Source of the DNA: Dokdonella fugitiva
Lineage (GTDB): Bacteria > Pseudomonadota > Gammaproteobacteria > Xanthomonadales > Rhodanobacteraceae
Assembly: GCF_014138265.1 (NCBI RefSeq)
Contig: NZ_JACGXL010000002.1
Location: 682,001-746,000 of the forward strand
DNA: 64,000 bases
Direction of reading: 5' to 3'
The notes under the pieces are model-generated. The model made no database searches. It saw only the letters and a program-made list of their open reading frames with translations, and had not been told where the DNA came from. A program made the translations under genes and the position numbers. Within the stretch, counting starts at the first letter, position 1. The number at the start of each line of letters is the position of its first letter. Of this stretch, positions 10,710 through 19,485 are shown piece after piece.

Positions 10710-12581
10710 ATGGGCAGGCATGCGATCGCGCTGGCGTTGCTGGCGCTCGGTTTCACCCAGGTGGTGCGCGCGGACGAGGCGGCCGACCTGCTCGCGCGCT
10801 GGAAGGCGGCGAGCGGCGGCGCGCGCTGGGACGTGGTGAAGAGCGTGCGCACCGACGGCACGCTCGGCGCGGGCGGGCTCAGCGGCGCGTTCGACGCGTT
10901 GCAGGACGTCGCCGGCGGTCGCTCGAACGACCACTACAAGCTCGGCCCGATCGAAGGCGCCGACGGTTACGACGGCACGGTCGCCTGGTCGCGCGATCCG
11001 GGTGGTGAAGTCGCCGCGCTCGACGCACCGGAAGCGAAGCGCCGCGCGCGCAGCCAGGCCTGGCTCGACGCGCGCGGCTACTGGTATCCCGCGCGCTTCG
11101 GCGCGAGCTACGCCAAGCCGGAGACGCGCGAACTCGACGGCCGCCGCTACGACGTGCTCGTCGCGACGCCCGACGGCGGCGACCCGGTCACGCTGTGGTT
11201 CGACGGCGAGACGCACCTGCTCGCGCGCACGGTGCAGAAGCAGGGCGCGGACACCGCGACCACCACCTTCGACGACTGGCGCGACGTCGACGGCGTCAAG
11301 CTGCCGTTCCATTCGACGACCTTCCTCACCGATACCGCCGGCCGTGTCGACGAGCGCAACCGCAGCGAGATCCGCGCGTCGAAGATGGCGCTGAACGTCG
11401 CCGTGGCCGATGCCGATTTCGCGATGCCGGCGATGACCGCGACCGCGCGCATCGACGCACCCGGCGGCGTCGCGCGGGTGCCGTTCGAACTCGTCAACAA
11501 CCACATCTACGCGCGCGGCTCGATCGACGGCAAGCCGGCGCGCTTCCTCGTCGACACCGGCGGCGCGAACCTGCTCACGCCGGATTCGGCGAAGAAGTTC
11601 GGCCTCGCCGGCGAAGGCAAGCTCGCCGGGCGCGGCGTCGGCGACGAACTCGTCGACCTCGCCTTCGCGCACGCGAAGGAAGTGCGCCTCGGCGACGCGG
11701 TGCTGTCGCACCCGGTGTTCTACGTGATGGACCTCGGCAAGCTGCCTGCGGTCGAGGGCTACGACAGCGACGGCTTGGTCGGCTACGAGATGTTCCGCCG
11801 CTTCGGCGTGACGATCGACTACGGCAAGCGCGAACTCGTGCTGACCGAACCGGCGAAGTTCGCGCCGCCGCCCGGCGCGCACGCGGTGCCGTTCGAACTC
11901 GCCGACCGCATCCCGATCGTGCAGGGCACGCTCGACGGCCTGGCGGCGCGGATCAGCATCGACACCGGTTCGCGCGTGTCGCTGACCCTGCATGCGCCGT
12001 TCGTGCGCGAGCACGATCTCGTCGCCAAGTACCACGCGGCGCCGGACAGCGTCGTCGGCTGGGGCGTCGGCGGCCCGTCGCGCGGCCGCCCGGCTCGCTT
12101 GGGCACGTTGCAGCTCGGCGACCTCGCGGTCGCCGGCGTGGCCGGCGACCTCTACACCGGCGACAAGGGTGCGTTCGCGAGCCCGGACCTGTCGGCCAAC
12201 CTCGGCGGCGGATTGCTCAAGCGCTACACGGTCGCGTTCGACTACGCCGCGAAGAAGATGTACCTCGCGCCAATCGCCGGCGCCGGCGGTACCGACGCGT
12301 TCGACCGCAGTGGCCTGTGGCTGCTCGGCGCCGACGACGCACTCGAAGTCGTCGACGTGGCGAAGGACAGCGCCGCCGCGCGCGCGGGCTTGCGCGACGG
12401 CGATCGCGTCACCGCGATCGGCGGCGAGAAGGTCGGTGCGCGTCCGCTGTCCGAGTGGCGCCAGCGCCTGCGCGAGCTGCCGGTCGGAACGAAGCTCGCG
12501 CTCGCCTACCAACGCGCCGGCAAGGCGGCGCGGGTCGACCTCGTGCTCGCCGATCGCATCGCGCCGGAGTGGAAGCCGTAG
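10710..12581 (+). CDS. Secreted retropepsin-like aspartic protease with PDZ domain
   Basis: The 623-residue protein has a signal peptide (residues 1-21) and a 220-residue N-terminal region resembling outer-membrane-associated beta domains. Two aspartyl-protease half-domains follow: FLVDTGGANLL with D-T-G at 282-284 and ISIDTGSRVSL with D-T-G at 418-420. A PDZ domain lies at about 525-615 (DGDRVTAIGGEKV). Two DTG sites in one chain suggest an intramolecular pepsin-like dimer built from retropepsin halves. It is probably periplasmic, with PDZ-mediated substrate recognition. Its stop TAG is part of the GTAG that begins the repeat at 12578. It is divergent from the ArsR-like regulator. Confidence 0.85.
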   Translation: MGRHAIALALLALGFTQVVRADEAADLLARWKAASGGARWDVVKSVRTDGTLGAGGLSGAFDALQDVAGGRSNDHYKLGPIEGADGYDGTVAWSRDPGGEVAALDAPEAKRRARSQAWLDARGYWYPARFGASYAKPETRELDGRRYDVLVATPDGGDPVTLWFDGETHLLARTVQKQGADTATTTFDDWRDVDGVKLPFHSTTFLTDTAGRVDERNRSEIRASKMALNVAVADADFAMPAMTATARIDAPGGVARVPFELVNNHIYARGSIDGKPARFLVDTGGANLLTPDSAKKFGLAGEGKLAGRGVGDELVDLAFAHAKEVRLGDAVLSHPVFYVMDLGKLPAVEGYDSDGLVGYEMFRRFGVTIDYGKRELVLTEPAKFAPPPGAHAVPFELADRIPIVQGTLDGLAARISIDTGSRVSLTLHAPFVREHDLVAKYHAAPDSVVGWGVGGPSRGRPARLGTLQLGDLAVAGVAGDLYTGDKGAFASPDLSANLGGGLLKRYTVAFDYAAKKMYLAPIAGAGGTDAFDRSGLWLLGADDALEVVDVAKDSAAARAGLRDGDRVTAIGGEKVGARPLSEWRQRLRELPVGTKLALAYQRAGKAARVDLVLADRIAPEWKP

Positions 12582-12650
12582 GTGGGCCCTGGCTCACCGG
12601 CATTCTTCCCGAGGGCGTATGCGTCGAGGCGGCGGGCCAGTGCCCGCCCT
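12578..12650. repeat. GTAG-ended double-hairpin repeat (GGTGGGCC family), copy 1
   Basis: The convergent gap holds two hairpins: GGTGGGCC...GGCTCACC (12581-12598) and GGCGGGC...GCCCGCC (12631-12648). The same arrangement recurs at 62252-62308 and, degenerate, at 35821-35930, always between convergent genes. The leading GTAG supplies the stop codon of the protease gene. It probably acts as a bidirectional terminator and resembles REP-type elements. Confidence 0.7.
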
Positions 12651-12663
12651 CCGCGCGTTCGCC

Positions 12664-13839
12664 TCACTCGACGCGGCAGATCGCGGCCTTGAGATAGCGC
12701 GACTCGGGCACGTGCGCCTGCCACGGATGGTCTTCGCCGGCGCCGGTCACCTTCAACACCTGCACGGTGCGACCGGCGTAGAACGCTGCGCGACGCAGCA
12801 TGTCGAGGAACTGCTCCTCGCTGACGAGGCCCGTGCACGAGCAGGTCAGGAAGATGCCGCCCGGCTTGACCGCGCCGAGCGCGAGCTTGTTCATGTCGAG
12901 GTATTTCTTCAGCGCCGGGATCACCTGTTCGCGATCGCGCGTCATCTTCGCCGGGTCGAGGATGACGACGTCGTACGGATCCTTCTTGCCGTCGCGCAGC
13001 CAGTGGAAGATGTCGGCCTGCACGAAGCGCACCTTCGCCTTGTTGAGGCGCGCGTTCTTCTCGGCGATCGCGAGGATCTCCTCGTCGAGGTCGACGCCGG
13101 TCACCTCGGTCGCGCCGCCGATCGTCTTCGCGTAGATGCCGAAGCCGCCCGAATTGCAGCACAGGTCGAGCACGCGCTTGCCGTCGCAGAACGTCGACAG
13201 CAGCTTGCGGTTGTCGCGCTGGTCGGCGAAGAAGCCGGTCTTGTGCTTGGTGCCCGGCGCGGCGTGGAACTGCACGCCGTGCTCGTGGATCACGGTCGGC
13301 GTCGGCGGCGACGGGATGCCGCAGTCGAAGCTCTCCTGCTTCTGCACGTGCTCCTCGGCGAACCAGTACAGGTCGGCGTCGGGGAAGTGTTCGAGCAGGC
13401 AGCGCCGGATCAGGTCGCGCAGGCGGAACATGCCGGCCGAGAAATATTCGATCACGAGCGTGTTGGCGAAGCGGTCGACGACGAGGCCGGACAGGCCGTC
13501 GCCTTCGGAATGGATGAGGCGACAGGCGTTCGTGACCGCGTCGAGCTTCAGCACGTCGCGACGCAGCGACACCGCCTGGGCGATCTTGCGCGCGAAGAAC
13601 GCCTCGTCGACCGCCTCGTCGGGATCGGCGGTGAGCACGCGCAACGCGATGCGCGAGTGGCCGTTGTAGAAGCCGCGTCCGGCGAAGCTGCCTTCGCGGT
13701 CGACGATGTCGACGACGGTGCCGGGCTTGGGCTTGTTCGCCGGCTTCTCGACCATCTTCTGGAAGATCCAGGGATGGTTCGAGCGGCGTTCGGTCTTGAG
13801 CTGGATGACGGGCAGCGCGCCCGTGTCGTGAGGGTTCAT
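12664..13839 (-). CDS. rlmI: Class I rRNA large-subunit (cytosine-C5)-methyltransferase, RlmI-like
   Basis: The 391-residue protein has an N-terminal PUA-like RNA-binding domain (residues 10-90: KTERRSNHPWIFQ, GFYNGHSRIALRVL). A central RlmI linker includes GDGLSGLVVDRFANTLVIEYFS, and a Rossmann SAM domain follows with VLDLCCNSGGFG (motif I), DVVILDPAKM (motif IV) and FLTCSCTG (motif VI). This order matches RlmI/YccW, which methylates C1962 of 23S rRNA, although orthology needs alignment. ATG 13839 is selected; the open frame upstream runs into a tandem heptamer repeat. It is convergent with the protease gene across a hairpin repeat. Confidence 0.85.
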   Translation of the reverse strand: MNPHDTGALPVIQLKTERRSNHPWIFQKMVEKPANKPKPGTVVDIVDREGSFAGRGFYNGHSRIALRVLTADPDEAVDEAFFARKIAQAVSLRRDVLKLDAVTNACRLIHSEGDGLSGLVVDRFANTLVIEYFSAGMFRLRDLIRRCLLEHFPDADLYWFAEEHVQKQESFDCGIPSPPTPTVIHEHGVQFHAAPGTKHKTGFFADQRDNRKLLSTFCDGKRVLDLCCNSGGFGIYAKTIGGATEVTGVDLDEEILAIAEKNARLNKAKVRFVQADIFHWLRDGKKDPYDVVILDPAKMTRDREQVIPALKKYLDMNKLALGAVKPGGIFLTCSCTGLVSEEQFLDMLRRAAFYAGRTVQVLKVTGAGEDHPWQAHVPESRYLKAAICRVE

Positions 13840-13851
13840 CGGCGGATTATA

Positions 13852-13878
13852 GGGCTGAGGGCTGAGGGCTGAGGGCTG
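13852..13878. repeat. GGGCTGA heptamer tandem repeat
   Basis: GGGCTGA is repeated three times head-to-tail with a partial fourth copy, directly upstream of the rlmI-like start (12 bp away) on the complementary strand. It may be a slippage-prone microsatellite in the rlmI leader, so copy number could vary between strains. Confidence 0.75.
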
Positions 13879-14049
13879 GCAAGGCGCGCGAGCCGCGCCG
13901 GTCGGCGCGCGCACCGACGGGCTCGCCCCTGCATGAATCGCGGGTGGCCTCGCGCTTCACTCCAGCCTTCGGCCTCTCTCTCACCATTGTTGACACGCCG
14001 CGCTGCGCCCGACCTTGCAAGCGCGCCGGGCCGGCGCTAAGTTCGGCCC

Positions 14050-14185
14050 AGCAGAAGGGGAGTAGCTCTCCCGTCGCCGCGATCGTCATCACGGGCCGCA
14101 AGGCCCCGGTCCGGCGGGCGGTTCGCCACGGCGAGCCGCGAGCAAGACCTTCGCCGTCGACGGCGAAGGTGTGTCCCGAGCATTC
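14050..14185 (+). promoter_or_regulatory. yybP-ykoY manganese riboswitch upstream of terC
   Basis: The 390-bp leader of the TerC gene contains the hallmark GGGGAGTAGC (14057-14066). About 80 bases later comes GAGCAAGACCTT followed by its pairing partner AAGGT, forming a perfect 24-base palindrome at 14147-14170. These are the conserved 5' and 3' cores of the yybP-ykoY RNA, a Mn2+-sensing riboswitch found in front of alx/terC and mntP genes. The position, orientation and downstream gene all agree. Mn2+ presumably raises terC expression. The first part of the leader (13879-14049) shows nothing I can name. Confidence 0.8.
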
Positions 14186-14229
14186 GTGACCCGGCGCCAT
14201 CGGTCCACCGAACCACTCTGGGGCACGAC

Positions 14230-15189
14230 ATGCACAGCATCGCGACACCGGGCATCTGGGCGGCTTTCGTCGCCATCCTCATCGCCGCACTGGCGGTCGA
14301 CTTCGCGCTGCTGCGCGCCGCCGGGCCGCGCCGCGTCACGTTCCGCGCGGCGGCGCTCTGGAGCCTCGCCTGGGTCGGCCTCGCGTTCGCGTTCAACCTC
14401 GGCCTGTGGGCCTGGCTCGACGCGCACGCGGGTCGCGCGGTCGCCAACGAGATCGGCCTCGAGTTCCTCACCGGCTACCTCATCGAGAAGGCGCTCGCGG
14501 TCGACAACATCTTCGTGTTCCTGCTCGTGTTCAACACGTTCGCGGTGCCGCCGGAACTGCGCCAGCGCGCGCTCATGCTCGGCGTGCTCGGCGCGATCGT
14601 GCTGCGCGCGCTGCTCATCTTCGTCGGCGCCGCGCTGGTCGCCGAGTTCCACTGGATCCTCTACCTGTTCGGCCTGTTCCTGCTGCTCACCGGCCTGAAG
14701 ATGCTGCTCGCGACGAACACCACGCCCGACCTCGAGCAGAACGCGATCCTGCGCTGGATGCGCCGCCACCTGCGCATCACGCGCGACTTCCGCGGCGAGG
14801 CGCTCGCCGTGCGCGAGGACGGCCGGCGCTGGTTCACGCCGATGTTCGTCGTGCTCGTGCTGATCGCGGTCACCGACGTGATCTTCGCGGTCGACTCGAT
14901 CCCTGCGATCTTCGCGGTCACGCTCGATCCGTTCGTCGTGCTCACCTCGAACGTGTTCGCGGTGCTCGGCCTGCGCGCGCTGTTCTTCCTGCTCGCGGGC
15001 ATGGCCGACCGTTTCCACCTGCTCGGCCACGGCCTCGCCGCCGTGCTGCTGTTCATCGGCGCGAAGATGCTGCTCGCGGGCGTGTGGAAGATCCCGATCG
15101 GCATCGCGCTCGGCGTCGTCGCGCTGGTGATCGCGGCGTCGATCGTCGCGAGCCTGCTGATCCCGCCGCGCAAGACGGATGCCGACTGA
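14230..15189 (+). CDS. TerC/Alx family membrane protein (Mn2+ export-like)
   Basis: The 319-residue polytopic protein has the TerC core: ALAVDNIFVFLLVF (about residues 94-107) and IFAVDSIPAIFAVT (about 218-231). Each carries the conserved acidic D-N / D-S pair in a membrane helix, and eight or nine helices are visible. Alx/TerC proteins export manganese and protect against Mn2+ excess or load secreted metalloproteins. The yybP-ykoY riboswitch in its leader strongly supports the manganese role. ATG 14230 follows a weak ribosome-binding sequence, as expected for riboswitch-controlled translation. It is convergent with the GGDEF gene. Confidence 0.9.
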   Translation: MHSIATPGIWAAFVAILIAALAVDFALLRAAGPRRVTFRAAALWSLAWVGLAFAFNLGLWAWLDAHAGRAVANEIGLEFLTGYLIEKALAVDNIFVFLLVFNTFAVPPELRQRALMLGVLGAIVLRALLIFVGAALVAEFHWILYLFGLFLLLTGLKMLLATNTTPDLEQNAILRWMRRHLRITRDFRGEALAVREDGRRWFTPMFVVLVLIAVTDVIFAVDSIPAIFAVTLDPFVVLTSNVFAVLGLRALFFLLAGMADRFHLLGHGLAAVLLFIGAKMLLAGVWKIPIGIALGVVALVIAASIVASLLIPPRKTDAD

Positions 15190-15207
15190 GCGGGCGAGGC
15201 GGCCTTA

Positions 15208-15228
15208 TCCGTGTGCTCCGTGCTTCAA
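15208..15228. repeat. Half-copy of the CTCCGTG repeat family
   Basis: A 21-bp sequence (TCCGTGTGCTCCGTGCTTCA and one more A) matches one arm of the large palindromes at 20218-20381 and 30756-30988 with one mismatch. Like them it lies between convergent genes (terC and GGDEF). The partner arm is missing, so it looks like a decayed copy. Confidence 0.6.
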
Positions 15229-15245
15229 TCTGCCGGATGACGGCT

Positions 15246-16451
15246 TCAGGCGCGGCCGCGCGAAACCTGCGACGCGACGGGTGCCGGCGCGAGCGTCGAA
15301 TACGCGGCGCAACGGTTGCGACCGTTGTGCTTGGCCGCGTAGAGCGCGCGATCGGCATTGCGCAGCAGCGCGCGCAGGTCGCGCGTGCCGGCGTCGAGCG
15401 AGGCGACCCCGACCGACACGGTCAGTCGCTGTGGATGGCCGCCGATCGGCAGCAGCGCGCTGGCGACGTGCTGGCGCAGGTATTCGGCGAGCACGCACGC
15501 CTCGAGTTCGCCGATGTCGGGCAACAACACGGCGAATTCCTCGCCGCCGATGCGGCTGAGCGGCGCGTCGACCGCGAGTGATTCGCGCATGAGCCGCACC
15601 AGCCCAAGCAGCGCCTCGTCGCCGGCGTCGTGGCCGAACGCATCGTTGATGCGCTTGAAGTGGTCGACGTCGATCGCGAGCAGCGACAGCGGCCGGCCGT
15701 CGCGCATCGCGGCGTCGATCGCGTTCGCGGCGACGCGCGCGAGCGTGCGGCGGTTGTGCACGCCGGTCAGCGGGTCGGTCATCGCCAGGCGGCCGAGATC
15801 CTCGTTCATGCGGTCGCCGCACATGAGCATGAAGCCGATCGTGCCGAGCATCGGCAGGATCGAGCTGAAGATCAGCACGACGTTGAGCATGAACGGGCGG
15901 AACGACTCGAGGCCGAGCACGGGCGCGAGGAACTCGGTCAGGCCGCGCGCGAACGCGAGCACGGCGCAGGCGACGAACAGCGAACCGGTGAGGATGTCGG
16001 CCGGGCGCAGGCGGCCGCGGCCGAGCAGCACCGCGCGCGCGACGCCGAGCTGCAGCGCGACGATCGGCAGCGTGTCGAACGTGATGCGCCAGCGCGGCGA
16101 CGGCCACGCCAGCGTGAACACGCACAGGATCGCGAAGGTGAGCGCGACCAGCAGCAGCGGCACGAGGCTGCGCGGGCGTTGCGCGAAATGGCTCATCGCG
16201 CGCCCCATCTCCGCGTACGACAGCGCGTACATGGTGTTGGTGAGGACGATCGGCAGCGCGTCGTCCCACGACGGGCTGCGCAGCGCCGCCGACAGCAGCG
16301 CGAGCGTCTCGATCAACAGGCCGCCGATCCAGATGCGCATGGCCGCGCGCAGGTGCGCCGGGTAGCGCGACGCGGCGAACGAAAGGCTCGCGCCGACGCA
16401 CAGCGTCAGCAGCGAAGCGATCAACATGGCGGATGTGATGTCGAAGCTCAT
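15246..16451 (-). CDS. Membrane-bound diguanylate cyclase
   Basis: The 401-residue protein has six or seven predicted membrane helices in residues 1-215 and a C-terminal GGDEF domain at about 225-385. The A-site is GGEEF (in SRIGGEEFAVLLPD), an active variant. Substrate-positioning residues in LAIDVDHFKRINDAFGHDAGDEAL are intact, so synthesis of cyclic di-GMP is expected. The sensor part has no named domain but is arranged like several MASE-type integral sensors. ATG 16451 is chosen over ATG 16484. The 232-bp divergent gap to the rhomboid gene must hold both promoters, but I see no convincing boxes. Confidence 0.9.
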   Translation of the reverse strand: MSFDITSAMLIASLLTLCVGASLSFAASRYPAHLRAAMRIWIGGLLIETLALLSAALRSPSWDDALPIVLTNTMYALSYAEMGRAMSHFAQRPRSLVPLLLVALTFAILCVFTLAWPSPRWRITFDTLPIVALQLGVARAVLLGRGRLRPADILTGSLFVACAVLAFARGLTEFLAPVLGLESFRPFMLNVVLIFSSILPMLGTIGFMLMCGDRMNEDLGRLAMTDPLTGVHNRRTLARVAANAIDAAMRDGRPLSLLAIDVDHFKRINDAFGHDAGDEALLGLVRLMRESLAVDAPLSRIGGEEFAVLLPDIGELEACVLAEYLRQHVASALLPIGGHPQRLTVSVGVASLDAGTRDLRALLRNADRALYAAKHNGRNRCAAYSTLAPAPVASQVSRGRA

Positions 16452-16683
16452 GATGGGTCGGCACGCAGACGCGAGCGACCACACGTGGCGGCTGCGCGTA
16501 CTGCTGCCGGATGCACGGCGGGCCCCCTCTCCCGGTCGCGCTGCGGAATACCGAACGGCCGCGCGCCCTCACTTCGCGCGGATCTTCGGTTTAGTACGGC
16601 AAGGATTGTACCAATGGGTGTCGGCTACCATTCTGTGACGCAGTCGACTTGCGAAGCTGAATAGGGCGCCCAATCTGGCAGCT

Positions 16684-17475
16684 ATGGACATCGCCCGCCC
16701 CGTCCCCGAACCCACGACTGTCACGGTCGCGCAGGACCGCCTGCGCATCCGCTACGCGCTGTTCGGCGCGGGTGCGCTGCTGGCTGGGATATGGGTCGTC
16801 TGGCTCGCGGCCTGGCTGCTCCGCTGGCCGATCGACGATCTCGGCATCGTGCCGCGCCATGCCGCGGGGCTCGTCGGCATCCTCACCGCGCCGTTCGCGC
16901 ACGCCTCGTTCGAGCACCTCATGTCGAACACGCTGCCGCTCGGCGTGCTGGCGACCCTGACCCTGTACGTCTACCCGCGCGCGACGCGGCTCGCGTTGCC
17001 GGCGATCTGGCTGCTCTCGGGCATCGGCGTGTGGCTGTTCGCGCGCGACTCCGCCCACGTCGGCGCGAGCGGCATCGTGCACGGGCTCATGCTGTTCCTG
17101 TTCGTGATCGGCCTGCTGCGCGGCGATCGCCTCGCGGTGGTCACGTCGCTCGTCGTGTTCTTCCTCTACGGCGGCATGCTGCTCTCGGTGCTGCCGCACG
17201 AGGAGCGGATCAGCTTCGAATACCACCTCGCCGGCGCGGTCGCCGGCCTGCTCGCCGCGATCGTGTTGCGCCGGCGCGACCCGGCACCCGCGCGCAAGCG
17301 CTACAGCTGGGAAACCGAGGCGGCCAACGACGCGGTCGACGACGAACTCGAGCTGCCGCGCGCGGCCGACGTGCCCGTGCTCTGGCAGCGCAGCGCGGGC
17401 GATGGCGGCCACGGCCGCGTGATCGCGTTCCGGCCACGCGCGGTACCGCCCGCGGACGAGCGCGGAAACGACTGA
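16684..17475 (+). CDS. Rhomboid-family intramembrane serine protease
   Basis: The 263-residue protein has about six membrane helices in residues 25-200. The catalytic dyad is visible: Ser129 in the GASG motif and His181 in EYHLAGAVAG. The HxxxN-like HLMSN (78-82), which stabilises the oxyanion, is also present. Rhomboids cut membrane-anchored proteins within or near the bilayer. A polar, charged tail of about 65 residues follows the catalytic core and is not a known domain. The next gene in the same direction (phhA) begins 69 bp later but probably has its own promoter (TAAGCT near 17512). Confidence 0.88.
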   Translation: MDIARPVPEPTTVTVAQDRLRIRYALFGAGALLAGIWVVWLAAWLLRWPIDDLGIVPRHAAGLVGILTAPFAHASFEHLMSNTLPLGVLATLTLYVYPRATRLALPAIWLLSGIGVWLFARDSAHVGASGIVHGLMLFLFVIGLLRGDRLAVVTSLVVFFLYGGMLLSVLPHEERISFEYHLAGAVAGLLAAIVLRRRDPAPARKRYSWETEAANDAVDDELELPRAADVPVLWQRSAGDGGHGRVIAFRPRAVPPADERGND

Positions 17476-17544
17476 GCCCACGGCGCACGCGCGGCCGCTC
17501 GCGCCACGCGCTAAGCTGTCGCGCATGAACTCCGGATCCGCGCC

Positions 17545-18438
17545 ATGAACTCCTCCGAACCGCGCCGCATCGAACACCAGCAGACCGACAAGGGCTACGT
17601 GCCGGTGTACACCACTGCGGTGGTCGAACAGCCGTGGGCGAGCTATTCACGCACCGACCATCGTACCTGGGCGACGCTGTTCGAGCGCCAGCGCGACCTG
17701 CTCAAGGGTCGCGCCTGCCGCGAGTTCATCGAGAACCAGGAGCGCTTCGGCATGTCGCCCGACGCGATCCCGCGCTTCGACGATCTCAACGAGGTGCTCG
17801 CGAAGGCGACCGGCTGGCAGCTCGTCGGCGTCGAGGGCCTGCTGCCCGAACTCGTGTTCTTCGACCACCTCGCGAACCGGCGCTTTCCGGTCACCTGGTG
17901 GATCCGCAAGCCCGAACAGCTCGACTACCTCGCCGAACCGGACCTGTTCCACGACCTGTTCGGTCACGTGCCGCTGCTGCTCGAACCGGTGTTTGCCGAC
18001 TACATGCAGGCGTACGGCCGCGGCGGCGTCAAGGCGCACGGCATCGGCGCCGAGGCGCTCGTGAACCTCACGCGCCTGTACTGGTACACGGTCGAGTTCG
18101 GCCTGATCCGCCAGGACGGCGGCCTGCGCATCTACGGCTCGGGCATCGTCAGCTCGAAGGGCGAGTCGATCTACTGCCTCGAATCGCCGGCGCCGAACCG
18201 CATCGGCTTCGACCTGCGCCGCATCATGCGCACGCGCTACCGCATCGACACGTACCAGAAGACGTACTTCGTCATCGACAGCTTCGAGCAGCTCATGGAC
18301 GCGACGCGGCCGGATTTCCGCCCGCTCTACGCCGAAATCGCCGCGCAGCCGTCGATCCCGGCCGGCGACGTGCAGGGCGGCGACCTCGTGCACCACCGCG
18401 GCAGCGGCGAAGGTTGGGCGACCGACGGCGACGTCTGA
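17545..18438 (+). CDS. phhA: Phenylalanine 4-monooxygenase
   Basis: The 297-residue enzyme hydroxylates phenylalanine to tyrosine using O2, tetrahydropterin and non-haem iron. The iron ligands are visible: His136 and His141 in LFHDLFGHVPLL and Glu184 in YWYTVEFGLI. Length matches the bacterial single-domain form, without the regulatory ACT domain of animals. An ATG at 17525 is out of frame, so ATG 17545 is used. The stop codon overlaps the ATG of the following hydrolase gene by one base, suggesting translational coupling. folE at 9322 could provide the pterin. No phhB is seen in the window. Confidence 0.95.
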   Translation: MNSSEPRRIEHQQTDKGYVPVYTTAVVEQPWASYSRTDHRTWATLFERQRDLLKGRACREFIENQERFGMSPDAIPRFDDLNEVLAKATGWQLVGVEGLLPELVFFDHLANRRFPVTWWIRKPEQLDYLAEPDLFHDLFGHVPLLLEPVFADYMQAYGRGGVKAHGIGAEALVNLTRLYWYTVEFGLIRQDGGLRIYGSGIVSSKGESIYCLESPAPNRIGFDLRRIMRTRYRIDTYQKTYFVIDSFEQLMDATRPDFRPLYAEIAAQPSIPAGDVQGGDLVHHRGSGEGWATDGDV

Positions 18439-19465
18439 TGCGTCGCGCGGCCGTCGCGCTGCTGCTCGCCGCCTGCACCGCGGGCGCGCACGCCGCACGC
18501 AGCAACGCGGTCGTCGACGATCCCGCGTACGCGCACCCGACGCGCCTCGTCGACGTCGGCGGCGGCCGCCGCCTCAACCTGCATTGCAGCGGCGACGGCA
18601 CTCCGACCGTCGTGTTCGACGCCGGCCTCGCCAATTGGAGCCAGATCTGGGGCCTCGTGCAGCCGGTGGTCGCGCGCACGACGCGCGCGTGCTCCTACGA
18701 CCGCGCCGGCCTCGGCTTCAGCGACGCGGCGACGCGCGCGGGCACGAGCGCGACATCGCCGACGACCTGCACCGCCTGCTGCACGCGGCGGGCATCGCGC
18801 CTCCGTACGTGCTGGTCGGGCATTCCTACGGCGGCATGAACGTGCGCATGTTCGCCAACCTGTACCGCGACGAGGTCGCCGGCCTCGTGCTCGACGATCC
18901 GTCGCACGAGGAGCACTTCCTGCGCGTCGCGCGCATCTATCCGGAGGTCCGCGCGATCGCCGCGGCCGAGCGCGCGCAAGGCGACCGCGACGCGCAGGCA
19001 TGCATCGACGCCGCGCGCGCCGGCTTCGTGCCGGGCACGCGCGTGTTCGCGCAATGCGTGTCCGGCGGCAGCAACCCGCGCTATCTCGACGCGATCAGCG
19101 CGGTGTATGCGCGCCTGCAGACGCAACCGTCGTTCCTCGAGGCGCGGTTGTCGGAAGAGCAGGCGTTCGACGGCGACAGCGCGGCACAACTGCGCCTGTC
19201 GCGGCGCGGCTACGGCGACCTGCCGATGATCGTGCTCACGCGCGCACTGTCCGACCTGCCGCCGGGTCTGCCCGTCGACGAACAAGGCCTGCTCGTCTAC
19301 TTCCTGCACGAGGATCTCGCTGGCCTGTCGCGCCGCGGCGTGCACCGGCTCGTGCCCGAGTCGAGCCACGACATCCACTTCGACCAGCCGCAGGCGGTCA
19401 TCGGCGCGATCCTCGAGGTCGTCGCCGCGGCGCGGAACCCGGCGGGCGCACGCGCGGTCGATTGA
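18438..19465 (+). pseudogene. Alpha/beta hydrolase, interrupted by a frameshift
   Basis: From ATG 18438 the frame encodes a signal peptide and the hydrolase front half (VFDAGLANWSQIWGLVQPVV, then YDRAGLGFSDAATRAGTS), then becomes nonsense and ends near 18839. A second frame, one base off, carries the rest: IADDLHRLLHAAG, the nucleophile elbow GHSYGGMN, acidic and histidine regions (SSHDIHF) up to TGA 19465. The shift lies at about 18740-18755; one missing base near 18752 would restore a protein of about 342 aa. Both halves are otherwise well preserved with normal codon use. This is therefore either a very recent mutation or a sequencing error. It is coupled to phhA. Confidence 0.8.
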
Positions 19466-19485
19466 ACATCGCAAGGGAGACGTTC

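Noticed and set aside
13852-13878. Heptamer tandem as regulatory phase-variation switch
   Set aside because: Copy number changes by 7 would alter the leader only if it is transcribed; no evidence beyond the repeat itself.
16452-16683. TTGTAC...TACCAT as rhomboid promoter
   Set aside because: The spacer is 14 bp, too short for a sigma-70 promoter.
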